This document shows positions 41,434-50,134 of a DNA stretch of 64,000 nucleotides, in pieces. The notes under the pieces are model-generated. The model was not told the DNA's origin and did not search any database. It saw only the letters and a program-made list of their open reading frames with translations. The stretch is from VXNE01 sp965203615 (lineage in GTDB: Bacteria > Pseudomonadota > Gammaproteobacteria > Pseudomonadales > Azotimanducaceae). Each line of letters begins with the position of its first letter. The first letter of the stretch is position 1. The stretch covers positions 4,216,001 to 4,280,000 of the forward strand of contig OZ241900.1 in the NCBI GenBank assembly GCA_965203615.1, written 5' to 3'. The position numbers were made by a program, and so were the translations under genes.

Positions 41434-42594
41434 GTGCTGATCAACTTCTTCCTCTCGCTGCGCAAGTACAACGTTCCGGTCACGATTCGCGAACTGCTCG
41501 ACCTGATCAATGCGCTGAGTCATCGGCTGGTATACGCGGACATCGACGACTTCTACCTCGTGAGCCGCGCTTGCCTGGTCAAGGACGAGAAGCACTACGA
41601 CAAGTTCGACCGTGCCTTCGGCGCGTACTTCAAGGGCCTGGATGACCTGTCCGGACTACTGGCGACCCTCATTCCCGACGAATGGCTGCGGCGCGAATTC
41701 GAGAAGGCGCTGACGCCGGAGGAACTCGCCAAGATCAATTCTCTCGGCGGGCTGGAGAAGCTCATCGAGGCGTTCCGCAAAGCCAAGGAGGAAGCCGAAA
41801 AGCGCGCCCGGGAAGGCGAGCAGGGCGACGACGGCGAGGAAGAGAACGACCGGCCCGGAAATGGACCCGGGGGCATGGGCAGGGGCAAGAAGAAACGGGC
41901 CAGGAAGGCCTGGGATCAGCGCCAGTACCGGAACCTCGACGATTCCGTCGAGATCGGCACGCGCAATATCAAGATGGCGCTGCGGCGCCTGCGCAAGTTC
42001 GCGCGCTCGGGCAAGGAGGACGAACTGGACATGGACGGCACGATCCGGTCCACGGCCCACAACGGCGGCCTCCTCGACATCCGCATGCGGCCGGAGCGCA
42101 GAAACAGCGTCAAGGTGCTGTTGCTGCTCGATATTGGCGGGTCGATGGACGCGCACGTCAGGGTCTGCGAGGAACTCTTCTCGGCGACGCGCACCGAACT
42201 CAAGCACATGGAGAGCTACTACTTCCACAACTTCATCTACGAGTCCGTGTGGAAGGACAACAGCCGCCGCATGAGCGAACGGATTCCGACGTGGGAGATC
42301 TTCAACAAGTACCATCGCGACTACAAGGTCGTTTTTGTCGGCGATGCCACCATGGCGCCGTATGAGATCACCCACGCCGGCGGCAGCGTCGAACACTGGA
42401 ACGAAGAGCCGGGCGTCGTCTGGATGGGCCGGTTTCTCGACAACTATGACAGGATGGTGTGGATCAATCCGACCCCGCAGGAAACCTGGGAGTATTCGAC
42501 TTCCGTCGGCATGACCCGCGATCTCCTGGACGGCCAGATGTATCCGCTAACCATTCGCGGCCTCGAAGAGGGCATGGCCTACCTCTCGAAATAG
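41434..42594 (+). CDS. CoxE-like protein with von Willebrand factor A domain
   Basis: The N-terminal half is helical with a charged Gly-rich linker (EQGDDGEEENDRPGNGPGGM). The C-terminal VWA domain shows VLLLLDIGGSMDAHV near residue 230, a MIDAS-type motif in which the first Ser of DxSxS is Gly, as is common in this branch. It should work with the upstream MoxR ATPase. The start is GTG 41434, with no ATG nearby. It is 34 bp before hrpA. Confidence 0.87.
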   Translation: MLINFFLSLRKYNVPVTIRELLDLINALSHRLVYADIDDFYLVSRACLVKDEKHYDKFDRAFGAYFKGLDDLSGLLATLIPDEWLRREFEKALTPEELAKINSLGGLEKLIEAFRKAKEEAEKRAREGEQGDDGEEENDRPGNGPGGMGRGKKKRARKAWDQRQYRNLDDSVEIGTRNIKMALRRLRKFARSGKEDELDMDGTIRSTAHNGGLLDIRMRPERRNSVKVLLLLDIGGSMDAHVRVCEELFSATRTELKHMESYYFHNFIYESVWKDNSRRMSERIPTWEIFNKYHRDYKVVFVGDATMAPYEITHAGGSVEHWNEEPGVVWMGRFLDNYDRMVWINPTPQETWEYSTSVGMTRDLLDGQMYPLTIRGLEEGMAYLSK

Positions 42595-42628
42595 CGCCCG
42601 AAGGCCGCGCCGCGAGACGCATGATCGA

Positions 42629-45600
42629 ATGACGCCATTCGATTCCGACGAAATCCTGATCCGAGACGCGTACGCGCTGCGGCGGGCCGCGAAAGGGAAG
42701 GGGAGACTCTCGAACCGCCAGCGCGCTCGCCTTGCGTCCTCGAAGGCGGCGTATGCCCGGCGAGATGCGTCGGTGCCCCAAATCGACTTCCCCAGTGAAC
42801 TGCCCATCTCGAAACACATCGACGAGATCGTCGGGCTGCTCGGCGCGCACCAGGTCGTCATCGTCGCGGGCGAAACCGGTTCGGGCAAGACCACGCAGTT
42901 GCCCAAGGCGTGTCTCAGCGCCGGCCTGGGTCGGCGCGGGATGATCGGCCACACCCAGCCGCGGCGGCTGCCCGCCCGCGCGGTTGCGGAACGCATCGCC
43001 AGCGAACTCAAGACGCCGTTCGGCGGCGTGGTGGGATTCGCGGTGCGCTTCTCGGAGCGGTTCACCGACGACACGCTGATCAAGGTGATGACGGACGGGC
43101 TGCTTTTGACCGAGATCCGAACCGACCGCAACCTCCTGAACTACGAAGTGCTGATCATCGACGAAGCCCACGAGCGCAGTCTCAACGTGGACTTCCTGAT
43201 CGGCTACGCGAAAAGGCTGTTGCGGCGGCGGCCCGACCTCAAGCTCATCGTCACCTCGGCGACGATCGACGTCGAGGCGTTCCGCGCGCATTTCGATGGT
43301 GCTCCAGTGGTGTCTGTGGGCGGTAGGGGGTATCCCGTGGAGGTGCTCTATCGGGAGCAGGAGGAGGGCTTCGAGCCCGCGCTGCAGGAATGCCTGGCCG
43401 AGATCGGGCGCGGCCCTGCGTCCGGTCCGAGGGACATACTCGTTTTCCTGCCGGGGGAGCGGGACATCTTCGATACATCGCGGTGGCTGAAGCGACAGTA
43501 CGGCGACCGCTACGACGTGCTGCCTTTGTACGCGCGCCTGCCAGCCCGCGAGCAGCGCCGCGTATTCGCTCCAGGTCGCAGGCAACGGGTGGTGCTGGCG
43601 ACGAACGTGGCGGAAACGAGCCTCACCGTGCCGAACATCGGCTATGTCGTCGATTCGGGCGTTGCGCGGATCAGCCGCTACAGCCATCGCTCGAAGATAC
43701 AGCGGCTGCCCATCGAGCCCATATCCCAGGCCAGCGCCGAACAGCGCAAGGGCCGTTGCGGCCGCATCGCTCCGGGAACCTGCCACCGACTCTACTCGGA
43801 GGCAGATTTCGATAGCAGGCCGCAGTACACGGACCCGGAGTTGCAACGGACCAATCTCGCCTCGGTCGTACTGCAGATGCGGGCACTAGGTCTCGGCAGG
43901 ACGGAGGACTTTCCGTTCATCGATCCGCCGGACCCTCGCGTAGTCAGGGACGCCGAACTCAGCCTGGACGAATTGGGCGCGCTCGACGGCGAACGCCTGA
44001 CGCAGATCGGCCGAACCATGGCGCGGCTGCCGGTGGACCCGCGCCTGGCGCGCATGCTGGTGGCTGCGAATCGGCTGCGATGCGTCAAGGAGATGCTCAT
44101 CATCGTCTCCGTGCTTTCGATCCAGGACCCGCGCGTGCGACCGCCGGACAAACGGGAGGCGGCGGATCAGGTACATCGGGCGCATGCCGACAAGAAGTCG
44201 GACTTCCTCGCGTTCGTGAATCTCTGGAACGCGCTGGAGAGCGCGCGGCGGGACATGACGAGGAGTGCCTTCCGCCGCATGCTGGAAAAGAGCTTCCTTT
44301 CTCCATCCCGGGTGGGCGAGTGGCGGGCGGTACACCGTCAACTGCTGCTTGGCGCGAAACGGCAGGGAATGCGCGTCAACGCCCGCGACGCGGACTACGC
44401 CAGCGTGCATCGCGCGCTGCTTGCCGGTTCGCTGAGCTTTATCGGCATGCGCGATGTCGATGCGGGAGTGTACCGGGGCGCCAGGAATCTCAAGTTCCGC
44501 ATCTTCCCCGGATCTGCCCTGTCGAAGAGCGGTGCGCGGTGGATCGCCGCCGCCGAGATCGCCGAGACGCAACGGACATACGCGCGTTGCGTCGCGGCCG
44601 TGGAGCCGTCGTGGATCGAACAGGCGTCCGCCAGCGTTCTGAAGCGTACCTTCTCCGATCCGCATTGGGACGATGCGCGCGGCGAGGTGACCGCGTTCGA
44701 GCGAGTGACCGTGTACGGCCTGCCGGTGGTGGAGCGCCGCCAGGTCAGCTATGCACGGATCGATCCGAAACTGACCCACGAGGTCTTCGTCCGCGATGCG
44801 CTGCTCGGATCGAAGAGTACCGTGTCGGCTCCGTTCCTCGACCGCAACCGGGCAACCGCGCGCAAGATCGTTGAATTGCAGGCCAAGTCCCGGCGCGCGG
44901 ACCTGCTGGCGACGGATCGGGCGCAGGCGGCTTTTTACCTGGAGCGATTGCCGGAGGATGTGCTGAGCGCCAGAACGCTCGCCGCATGGCTGCGACGGGC
45001 GGCACCGGCTGCCGTCGCCCGCCTGCACATGACCGAAGCGGACTTGCTGGCGAGAACCGATTTCGGAGTCTCGGACGCGGATTTCCCGCCATCGCTCGTC
45101 ATGGATGGGCTCGAACTGCCCTTGAAATACCGTTTCGCTCCCGGCGAAGCGGACGATGGCGTGTCGGTGCAGGTGGGCCTCGGGGCGTTGCCGCACCTAG
45201 ACAGGAGCGACCTCGACTGGCTCGTGCCCGGGTTTTTCGAGCAGAAATGCGAGGCGCTCCTGAGGTCCCTGCCGAAATCCGCCCGCCGCCAGTTGCTGCC
45301 CATGGGCGACAAGGCGCGACGGATCGCGGCTCGCCTGTCGGACCCGGAGCGGTATCGCGGAGAAGACCTGCGCACGGCGCTCGCCCGGTCCCTCGCGACA
45401 GGGTTTGGCCTTCGCCTGGAAGCGGCGGATTTGCGCGGCCACAGGATTAGCCCTTTTCTGCGCATGAACGTGCAGGTGCTGGACGCGGATGGCCGCCTGA
45501 TCGATCAGGACCGCGATGTGGGCGCGCTCAAGGACCGGCTTCTGCCCAGGGTCGAGCGGCGTACGGACACCGATATCAGGAAGCGCTTCGAGTCGCGGGG

Positions 45601-46474
45601 TCTGCGCTGCTTCCCGTCCGCCGGCGTGCCGGAAACCCTGGTTGTGGAGGACGGTGACCACCCCGCGGTCGTATATCCCGCGTTGCGCGATGACGGCGAC
45701 CGCGTGGATCTCGTCATGCTTGCGCATCGATCGACCCAGGCGCTGACGAACAGGCGCGGTTATAGCCGGCTTGCGCTGCTGGCGGACCCCGGGACAAACC
45801 GCTACCTGCGCCGGCAAGTAGCGGCGGAGACGACCATGGCGCTCCAGTATGCGGTTCTCGGCACGAAGGAAATGTTGGCGGACGAAATACTCCTGGCGTC
45901 TGCCTGGAGTTGTTTTTTCGTCGGCGCGCCGGGCGAGGCGGTGTCGCTTCCTCAAGCACCATCGGCGTTCGATGCGCTGCTCGCGGCAGGCCGAACGCGT
46001 CTGACCCCTGTCTTCACCTCGGTACTCGAAGGTAGTCGCGATGTCCTGGACCGGCGTTTTGCGGCGGCGAACAGGATCGCTGTACTCGATTCGCCCGCGT
46101 TCGCTCAGAGCCGCGATGACATGGCTGCGCATCTTGAACGCCTGGTGCCCCCCGACTTTCCGAATCGGGTTTCGCTGCAAGGGTTAGCGGACCTGTCGCG
46201 GTACCTGCGGGCGTTGGCGCACAGGGCGGAGAATCTTCCCGGCCGCGTTGCGAAGGATCGGGAGAACCTGGCCGAGGCATCACGCTGGGAAACGCGGCTG
46301 GCGTCCGTTTCCGGTGCCTTGCCCGGCGACCCGGAGGTCGTGAAGCTCAGAGAGCTTGTGGAGGAATACCGCGTGGCGCTGTTCAGCCAACGCATCGGCA
46401 CAAGGATCAGGGTGTCGCCCGAGCGGCTGGCGCGCGCATTGGAACCGCTGGAATCAAAAGTCCGGCTACGCTGA
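42629..46474 (+). CDS. hrpA: ATP-dependent RNA helicase HrpA
   Basis: The 1,281-aa protein has the DEAH helicase core: Walker A GETGSGKTTQLPKA, DEAH box IIDEAHERSLN, motif III TSATID, and motif VI QRKGRCGRIAPG. It is followed by HA2/OB-fold regions and the long C-terminal DUF3418 domain that distinguishes HrpA. HrpA acts on mRNA and on stalled ribosomes in E. coli. Length and order match the full-length family. Confidence 0.96.
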   Translation: MTPFDSDEILIRDAYALRRAAKGKGRLSNRQRARLASSKAAYARRDASVPQIDFPSELPISKHIDEIVGLLGAHQVVIVAGETGSGKTTQLPKACLSAGLGRRGMIGHTQPRRLPARAVAERIASELKTPFGGVVGFAVRFSERFTDDTLIKVMTDGLLLTEIRTDRNLLNYEVLIIDEAHERSLNVDFLIGYAKRLLRRRPDLKLIVTSATIDVEAFRAHFDGAPVVSVGGRGYPVEVLYREQEEGFEPALQECLAEIGRGPASGPRDILVFLPGERDIFDTSRWLKRQYGDRYDVLPLYARLPAREQRRVFAPGRRQRVVLATNVAETSLTVPNIGYVVDSGVARISRYSHRSKIQRLPIEPISQASAEQRKGRCGRIAPGTCHRLYSEADFDSRPQYTDPELQRTNLASVVLQMRALGLGRTEDFPFIDPPDPRVVRDAELSLDELGALDGERLTQIGRTMARLPVDPRLARMLVAANRLRCVKEMLIIVSVLSIQDPRVRPPDKREAADQVHRAHADKKSDFLAFVNLWNALESARRDMTRSAFRRMLEKSFLSPSRVGEWRAVHRQLLLGAKRQGMRVNARDADYASVHRALLAGSLSFIGMRDVDAGVYRGARNLKFRIFPGSALSKSGARWIAAAEIAETQRTYARCVAAVEPSWIEQASASVLKRTFSDPHWDDARGEVTAFERVTVYGLPVVERRQVSYARIDPKLTHEVFVRDALLGSKSTVSAPFLDRNRATARKIVELQAKSRRADLLATDRAQAAFYLERLPEDVLSARTLAAWLRRAAPAAVARLHMTEADLLARTDFGVSDADFPPSLVMDGLELPLKYRFAPGEADDGVSVQVGLGALPHLDRSDLDWLVPGFFEQKCEALLRSLPKSARRQLLPMGDKARRIAARLSDPERYRGEDLRTALARSLATGFGLRLEAADLRGHRISPFLRMNVQVLDADGRLIDQDRDVGALKDRLLPRVERRTDTDIRKRFESRGLRCFPSAGVPETLVVEDGDHPAVVYPALRDDGDRVDLVMLAHRSTQALTNRRGYSRLALLADPGTNRYLRRQVAAETTMALQYAVLGTKEMLADEILLASAWSCFFVGAPGEAVSLPQAPSAFDALLAAGRTRLTPVFTSVLEGSRDVLDRRFAAANRIAVLDSPAFAQSRDDMAAHLERLVPPDFPNRVSLQGLADLSRYLRALAHRAENLPGRVAKDRENLAEASRWETRLASVSGALPGDPEVVKLRELVEEYRVALFSQRIGTRIRVSPERLARALEPLESKVRLR

Positions 46475-46792
46475 CGCCATGAAATCCGTCGCCCTGACGG
46501 GCGCCGTGTTTCACCCCCGCCCAGGCCCCTCTGTTTCGCCCATCCCACCCGTCCCGCATCGCGCGCCTTGATCGGCACTACGTGCCGTTCTACGGCGCAC
46601 ACTGCTAGCCGTCTATAAAAATCTCTACGCCGGTTCTCCACACTGTGAAAAAACTGTGCATACCCTCTTGACCCGTTTCCATACTATGTGAATAGAATCG
46701 AAGCCGAACGCCAGGATATTTCCGCGTTCGAGTGGTGGTTGCGTACCCTTAACGATGCGTGATCGGAACCAAATTTTGGAAGGAACGAATCG
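46475..46792. other. 318-bp intergenic region upstream of the RiPP precursor
   Basis: No gene is evident. It holds a tandem ACTGTG pair (about 46643-46659, GTGAAAAAACTGTG) and a loose promoter candidate, TTGACC at 46668-46673 with TAGAAT at 46693-46698, whose 19-bp spacing is longer than ideal. The AT-rich stretch here is the likely control region for the metallophore operon. Confidence 0.4.
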
Positions 46793-47068
46793 ATGGACTA
46801 CAAGGTTAAGCCGATTACTGTTGCAGTTGGCGCGGTCCTGACCGCAGGTCTGGCCGGCGCGGCATTTGCTGACACGGAAGAGGATCCATTCGCCCTCGAA
46901 GCGGCTGGGGACGGCTACGACCTTCTCGCTGGCGATGACAGCGGCGAAGGCGAGTGCGGTGAAGGCAAGTGCGGTGAAGGCAAGTGCGGTGAAGAAGGCG
47001 GCGACGACGGCGGCGAAGGCGACGGCGACGGCGACGACGAAGAAGCCGAAGAAGAAGCCGAAGAGTAA
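46793..47068 (+). CDS. HvfA/bufferin-like RiPP precursor with EG(K/E)CG motifs
   Basis: This 91-aa precursor has a signal peptide (cleavage after about Ala26), a DPFALEAAGDGYDLLAG linker like known HvfA precursors, and three motifs EGECG, EGKCG, EGKCG (Cys55, Cys60, Cys65). In characterised relatives an MNIO enzyme with its partner converts such Cys to oxazolone/thioamide or thiooxazole groups that bind copper. The last 25 residues are almost only Glu, Asp and Gly, an unusual acidic tail. The DUF692 and DUF2063 genes follow. Copper sequestration is inferred. Confidence 0.85.
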   Translation: MDYKVKPITVAVGAVLTAGLAGAAFADTEEDPFALEAAGDGYDLLAGDDSGEGECGEGKCGEGKCGEEGGDDGGEGDGDGDDEEAEEEAEE

Positions 47069-47092
47069 GTTACTCCGGTGATATCCGAAGTG

Positions 47093-47117
47093 CCGGGCGC
47101 ATTCCTGATGCGCCCGG
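47093..47117 (+). terminator. Hairpin between precursor and modification genes
   Basis: A perfect 10-bp stem (CCGGGCGCAT / ATGCGCCCGG) with a 5-base loop is followed by TTCCTTTT. It sits between the precursor stop and the DUF692 start. It may be a partial terminator that keeps precursor output higher than enzyme output, or it may stabilise the precursor mRNA. Confidence 0.75.
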
Positions 47118-47136
47118 TGCTTCCTTTTCTGCAGTC

Positions 47137-48126
47137 ATGAATTATCCCGTGCGGGGCGTTGGGCTCGGCTTGCGGCGGGGTATGTTCTCCCGCTTGGCCG
47201 AGCACGCGGCGGAATTGGATGCCGCCGTCGACTTCATGGAGGTCGCGCCAGAGAACTGGATCGGCGTGGGAGGCCGATTCGGTCGATTGTTTCGCGGCTA
47301 CGCGGAGCGTTTTCCGCTGGTCTGTCATGGCCTGTCCCTTTCTCTCGGTTCTCCCGCGCCTCTCGATGTAGACCTGCTACGAAACATCAAGTTATTTCTC
47401 GACGAATTCGACGTGCGCTGCTATACGGAGCACCTGAGTTACTGCAGCGACGACGGCCATCTCTACGACCTCATGCCGATCCCGTTCACGAGCGAAGCCG
47501 TGGAATACGTGGCTGGGCGGATCCGGCGAACGCAGGAGATACTCGAACGGCGCATCGCGGTCGAGCACGTCTCGTACTATGCCGCGCCGGGACAGGAGAT
47601 GAGCGAGTTGGAGTTCGTCGGGGCGGTGATCGACCGCGCGGACTGCGACCTCCTCCTCGACGTCAACAACATCTACGTCAACAGCATCAATTTCGGCTAT
47701 GACCCGGACGAATTCCTGGACGGGCTGCCCGGGGAACGGGCGGTGTATATCCACATCGCCGGACATAGCACTTTTGATGCGAGGGGTGCCCCCTCGCGCT
47801 CCCCGGCTGAAGGCTCTCCTCTTGCGAGGGGTGCCCCCTCGCGCTCCCCGGCTGAAGGCTCTCCTCTTGCGAGGGGTGCCCCCTCGCGCTCCCCCGCTGA
47901 AGGCTCTCCAGAAGACCTGCGTATCGACACCCACGGCGCGGCCGTGATCGAACCGGTCTGGAATCTGCTCGATCGCGCGTACGCCAACTTCGGGGTGATC
48001 CCCACGCTGCTTGAGCGGGACTTCAATTTCCCGCCCATGTCCGAGCTACTTTCCGAGGTCGAGCGGATCCGGTCGATTCAGGACGCCGCGCGTTCGAAGG
48101 CTTCCGCGGCCGCGACGGGCGTTTAG
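47137..48126 (+). CDS. MNIO (DUF692) RiPP-modifying oxidase with in-frame repeat insertion
   Basis: The DUF692 TIM barrel shows DFMEVAPENW, CHGLSLSLGSP, CYTEHLSYCS, LLLDVNNIYVNS, YIHIAGH, DTHG and LLERDFN, the His, Glu, Asp and Asn motifs that bind the di/tri-iron cluster in MNIO enzymes. Between IAGH (residue 210) and EDLRIDTHG (259) lie three in-frame copies of ARGAPSRSPAEGSPL, 44 residues absent from relatives as I know them. Without the insert the protein has the usual ~285 residues. It should modify Cys in the upstream precursor with the DUF2063 protein. Confidence 0.9.
   Translation: MNYPVRGVGLGLRRGMFSRLAEHAAELDAAVDFMEVAPENWIGVGGRFGRLFRGYAERFPLVCHGLSLSLGSPAPLDVDLLRNIKLFLDEFDVRCYTEHLSYCSDDGHLYDLMPIPFTSEAVEYVAGRIRRTQEILERRIAVEHVSYYAAPGQEMSELEFVGAVIDRADCDLLLDVNNIYVNSINFGYDPDEFLDGLPGERAVYIHIAGHSTFDARGAPSRSPAEGSPLARGAPSRSPAEGSPLARGAPSRSPAEGSPEDLRIDTHGAAVIEPVWNLLDRAYANFGVIPTLLERDFNFPPMSELLSEVERIRSIQDAARSKASAAATGV
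47779..47910 (+). repeat. Three tandem 45-bp palindromic units inside the DUF692 gene
   Basis: Units start at 47779, 47824 and 47869; the first two are identical and the third has one change and a short end. Each begins GCGAGGGGTGCCCCCTCGC, a hairpin with 8-bp arms, and continues CTCCCCGGCTGAAGG. The 45-bp period keeps the reading frame. A near-identical unit is intergenic at 37383-37421. Confidence 0.95.
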
Positions 48127-48129
48127 AAC

Positions 48130-48936
48130 ATGCGCGGCCGCAATCTGCCGGGATTTCGCGCCCTGCAGTACGACTTCGCGGCGCATATCCGTCATCCGGA
48201 TCGAAATCCACCGCCCGCGGGCGTTCCGTCTCGGCGCATGGACGTGTACGCGGGCCTCGTATACCAGAACATCGACAACTTCCTTGCGAGGACGTTTCGC
48301 ATGGTCCGTCGCCTCTCGAACGATGCGCACTGGGACGCGATGGTGCGCGACTTCATCCATCGCCACGTCTCGGGTTCGCCGTATTTCCGGCAGATACCGG
48401 AGGAGTTTCTCGTCTACCTCGAGACCGAACGCGACGTGCCCGAGGATCCGCCGTTTCTGCTGGAACTGTGTCACTTCGAGTGGGTGGCGTTCGCGCTGGA
48501 CCTGTCGGACGCGGAGCCGTTCGGCGAGCCGTCGGATGCAACCGTCGATGCCTCCGTCCTCGATCTTCCCCTCGCGCTTTCGCCGGTGGCCAGGCCGCTG
48601 CGCTATCGATTCCCGGTGGATCGCATAGGACCGGACGTCCAGCCGGCGGTGCCGCCGGAAGAAGCGACCTGGCTCATCGGATACCGGGATGAGGCGGAGC
48701 GGGTGAGGTTCATGTCTTCGAACGAAGTCACGATACGCCTGCTGCAGATTCTCGGCGAGACCCCGTCGGCCCGCGAGGCGCTCAAGCGGGTCGCCGCGGA
48801 ACTCGGGCGCGATACGGAGCAGATCATCGAGTTCGGCGCGGGCATTGTCGAACAGCTACTTGCGCTGGGGATCGTCGGAACGCGCGGCAAGGACTCCGCG
48901 GCAGGTCCGCCCGACTCGGGCATGAACCCGGACTGA
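48130..48936 (+). CDS. DUF2063 partner protein of the MNIO enzyme (HvfC/BufC-like)
   Basis: The 268-aa protein begins with a DUF2063 domain (FRALQYDFAAHIRHPD, then MDVYAGLVYQNIDNFLARTF and FEWVAFALDLSD). In known systems it recognises the precursor leader and presents it to the MNIO enzyme. Its C-terminal part has a winged-helix-like pattern (EQIIEFGAGIVEQLLALGIV). It starts 3 bp after the DUF692 stop. No DoxX-like HvfD gene follows, so the set is the minimal three-gene form. Confidence 0.88.
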   Translation: MRGRNLPGFRALQYDFAAHIRHPDRNPPPAGVPSRRMDVYAGLVYQNIDNFLARTFRMVRRLSNDAHWDAMVRDFIHRHVSGSPYFRQIPEEFLVYLETERDVPEDPPFLLELCHFEWVAFALDLSDAEPFGEPSDATVDASVLDLPLALSPVARPLRYRFPVDRIGPDVQPAVPPEEATWLIGYRDEAERVRFMSSNEVTIRLLQILGETPSAREALKRVAAELGRDTEQIIEFGAGIVEQLLALGIVGTRGKDSAAGPPDSGMNPD

Positions 48937-49017
48937 AGCGATTGTTCGATCCATCTTGTCGTAGGCGTCCGAAAGGAGTAGGGTGCGCGCCCTATCGCCA
49001 CCACGGGCGGAAATCCA

Positions 49018-50130
49018 ATGTCCATCGTGGTGATGGATGACGATGACGCGATAGCCGCATCGTTGGTCCAGCGCCTGACTGAACTCGGTTACGACTCGAC
49101 CCGCGCCCACGCGGATCAGATGGCGGTTCTAGATGCCGCCGACATGTTCGTCCTGGGTTTTCGCGACTCCGCTTCCCTCGCCGCGCTGGCCCGGCCCCTG
49201 GCGCGGAAAATGGAGCGCGTTCCGGCGGTACTCGTCGCCTTGTCGCCGCCGTCGGCCGCGGACCTGACCATGGCCATGGCGCTCGGGTTTACCGACGTGC
49301 TGCCGTGGCCGGCGCGGGCGGGCACGATCGCCGAGGTTGTCGGGAGGAACATTCACCGTTCGCGGGTGCGTCGCGCCAACGACCCCTCCCTGTTCCAGCA
49401 GGTAAGCGACCTCGAGCAGGACCAGCGGGCGGGACGCTACATCCAGATGGGGATGCTGCCGCCGAATCCCGTCGCGATAGACCAGTATCGGCTGCGACAC
49501 CGCATTCAGCCGTCCCTGCTGTTGTCCGGGGACTTCGTCGACTACTTCCGGATCACCGACGACCATTTCGTCTTCTACATCGCCGACGTCTCAGGTCATG
49601 GCGCATCGTCCGCGTTCGTCACCGTGATCCTGAAGAATTTCTCCCGCCGTCTCAGGCGCGAATACCGTCCCAGCATGCTTCGCGCGCCGGGCGAGATTCT
49701 CGTCGCCCTGAATCGGGAGATTCTCGACAATCGCATCGACAAGCATGTGGCCATGTTCATCGGCGTCGTCAACCTGAGAACCAATGAGCTGTGCTACGCC
49801 AACGGCGGGCACCTGCTGCACGCCATTCATGTCCGGGACGGTGAGACTCGATTGCTTGAACTGGCGGGCAAGCCGGTCGGACTGTTCGACCAGGTCGAAT
49901 ACGTATCGGCATCAGCCGATCTGGAGGAGGGCGATAACCTCGTGATGCTGTCGGATGGCATCCTCGAGGTCATGCCGGAAACCGGCTACAAGAACAAGGA
50001 GTCGCGTTTGCGGCGCGGGGCGGTGGAGTGCGAGGCGGACATGGACCGGTTCTGGTCCGCGATTGGCATCGATGCGACGGTCGCGGGACCCGATGACGTG
50101 ACCTGCCTCATGGTCGGCTGCGAAGGGTAA
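49018..50130 (+). CDS. SpoIIE/RsbU-type phosphatase with degenerate receiver domain
   Basis: Residues 1-120 resemble a response-regulator receiver: VVMDDDDAIAASL at the start, but the phospho-Asp strand reads DMFVLGFRDS, so the phosphorylation site is replaced. The C-terminal ~250 residues are a PPM-type phosphatase of the SpoIIE/RsbU class (LLLSGDFVDYF, IADVSGHGASSAF, LVMLSDGILEV, GPDDVTCLMV) with its metal-binding Asp residues intact. It should dephosphorylate the STAS protein encoded 4 bp downstream. No kinase gene is adjacent. Confidence 0.85.
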   Translation: MSIVVMDDDDAIAASLVQRLTELGYDSTRAHADQMAVLDAADMFVLGFRDSASLAALARPLARKMERVPAVLVALSPPSAADLTMAMALGFTDVLPWPARAGTIAEVVGRNIHRSRVRRANDPSLFQQVSDLEQDQRAGRYIQMGMLPPNPVAIDQYRLRHRIQPSLLLSGDFVDYFRITDDHFVFYIADVSGHGASSAFVTVILKNFSRRLRREYRPSMLRAPGEILVALNREILDNRIDKHVAMFIGVVNLRTNELCYANGGHLLHAIHVRDGETRLLELAGKPVGLFDQVEYVSASADLEEGDNLVMLSDGILEVMPETGYKNKESRLRRGAVECEADMDRFWSAIGIDATVAGPDDVTCLMVGCEG

Positions 50131-50134
50131 CGGC

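Noticed and set aside
47779..47910. Tandem repeats considered as a CRISPR array
   Set aside because: Units are contiguous with no variable spacers and lie inside a coding gene; no cas genes are present.
47692..48038. Antisense and alternate-frame peptides from the 45-bp repeats
   Set aside because: Because the repeat period is a multiple of three, every frame stays open; only the frame continuous with DUF692 motifs is supported.
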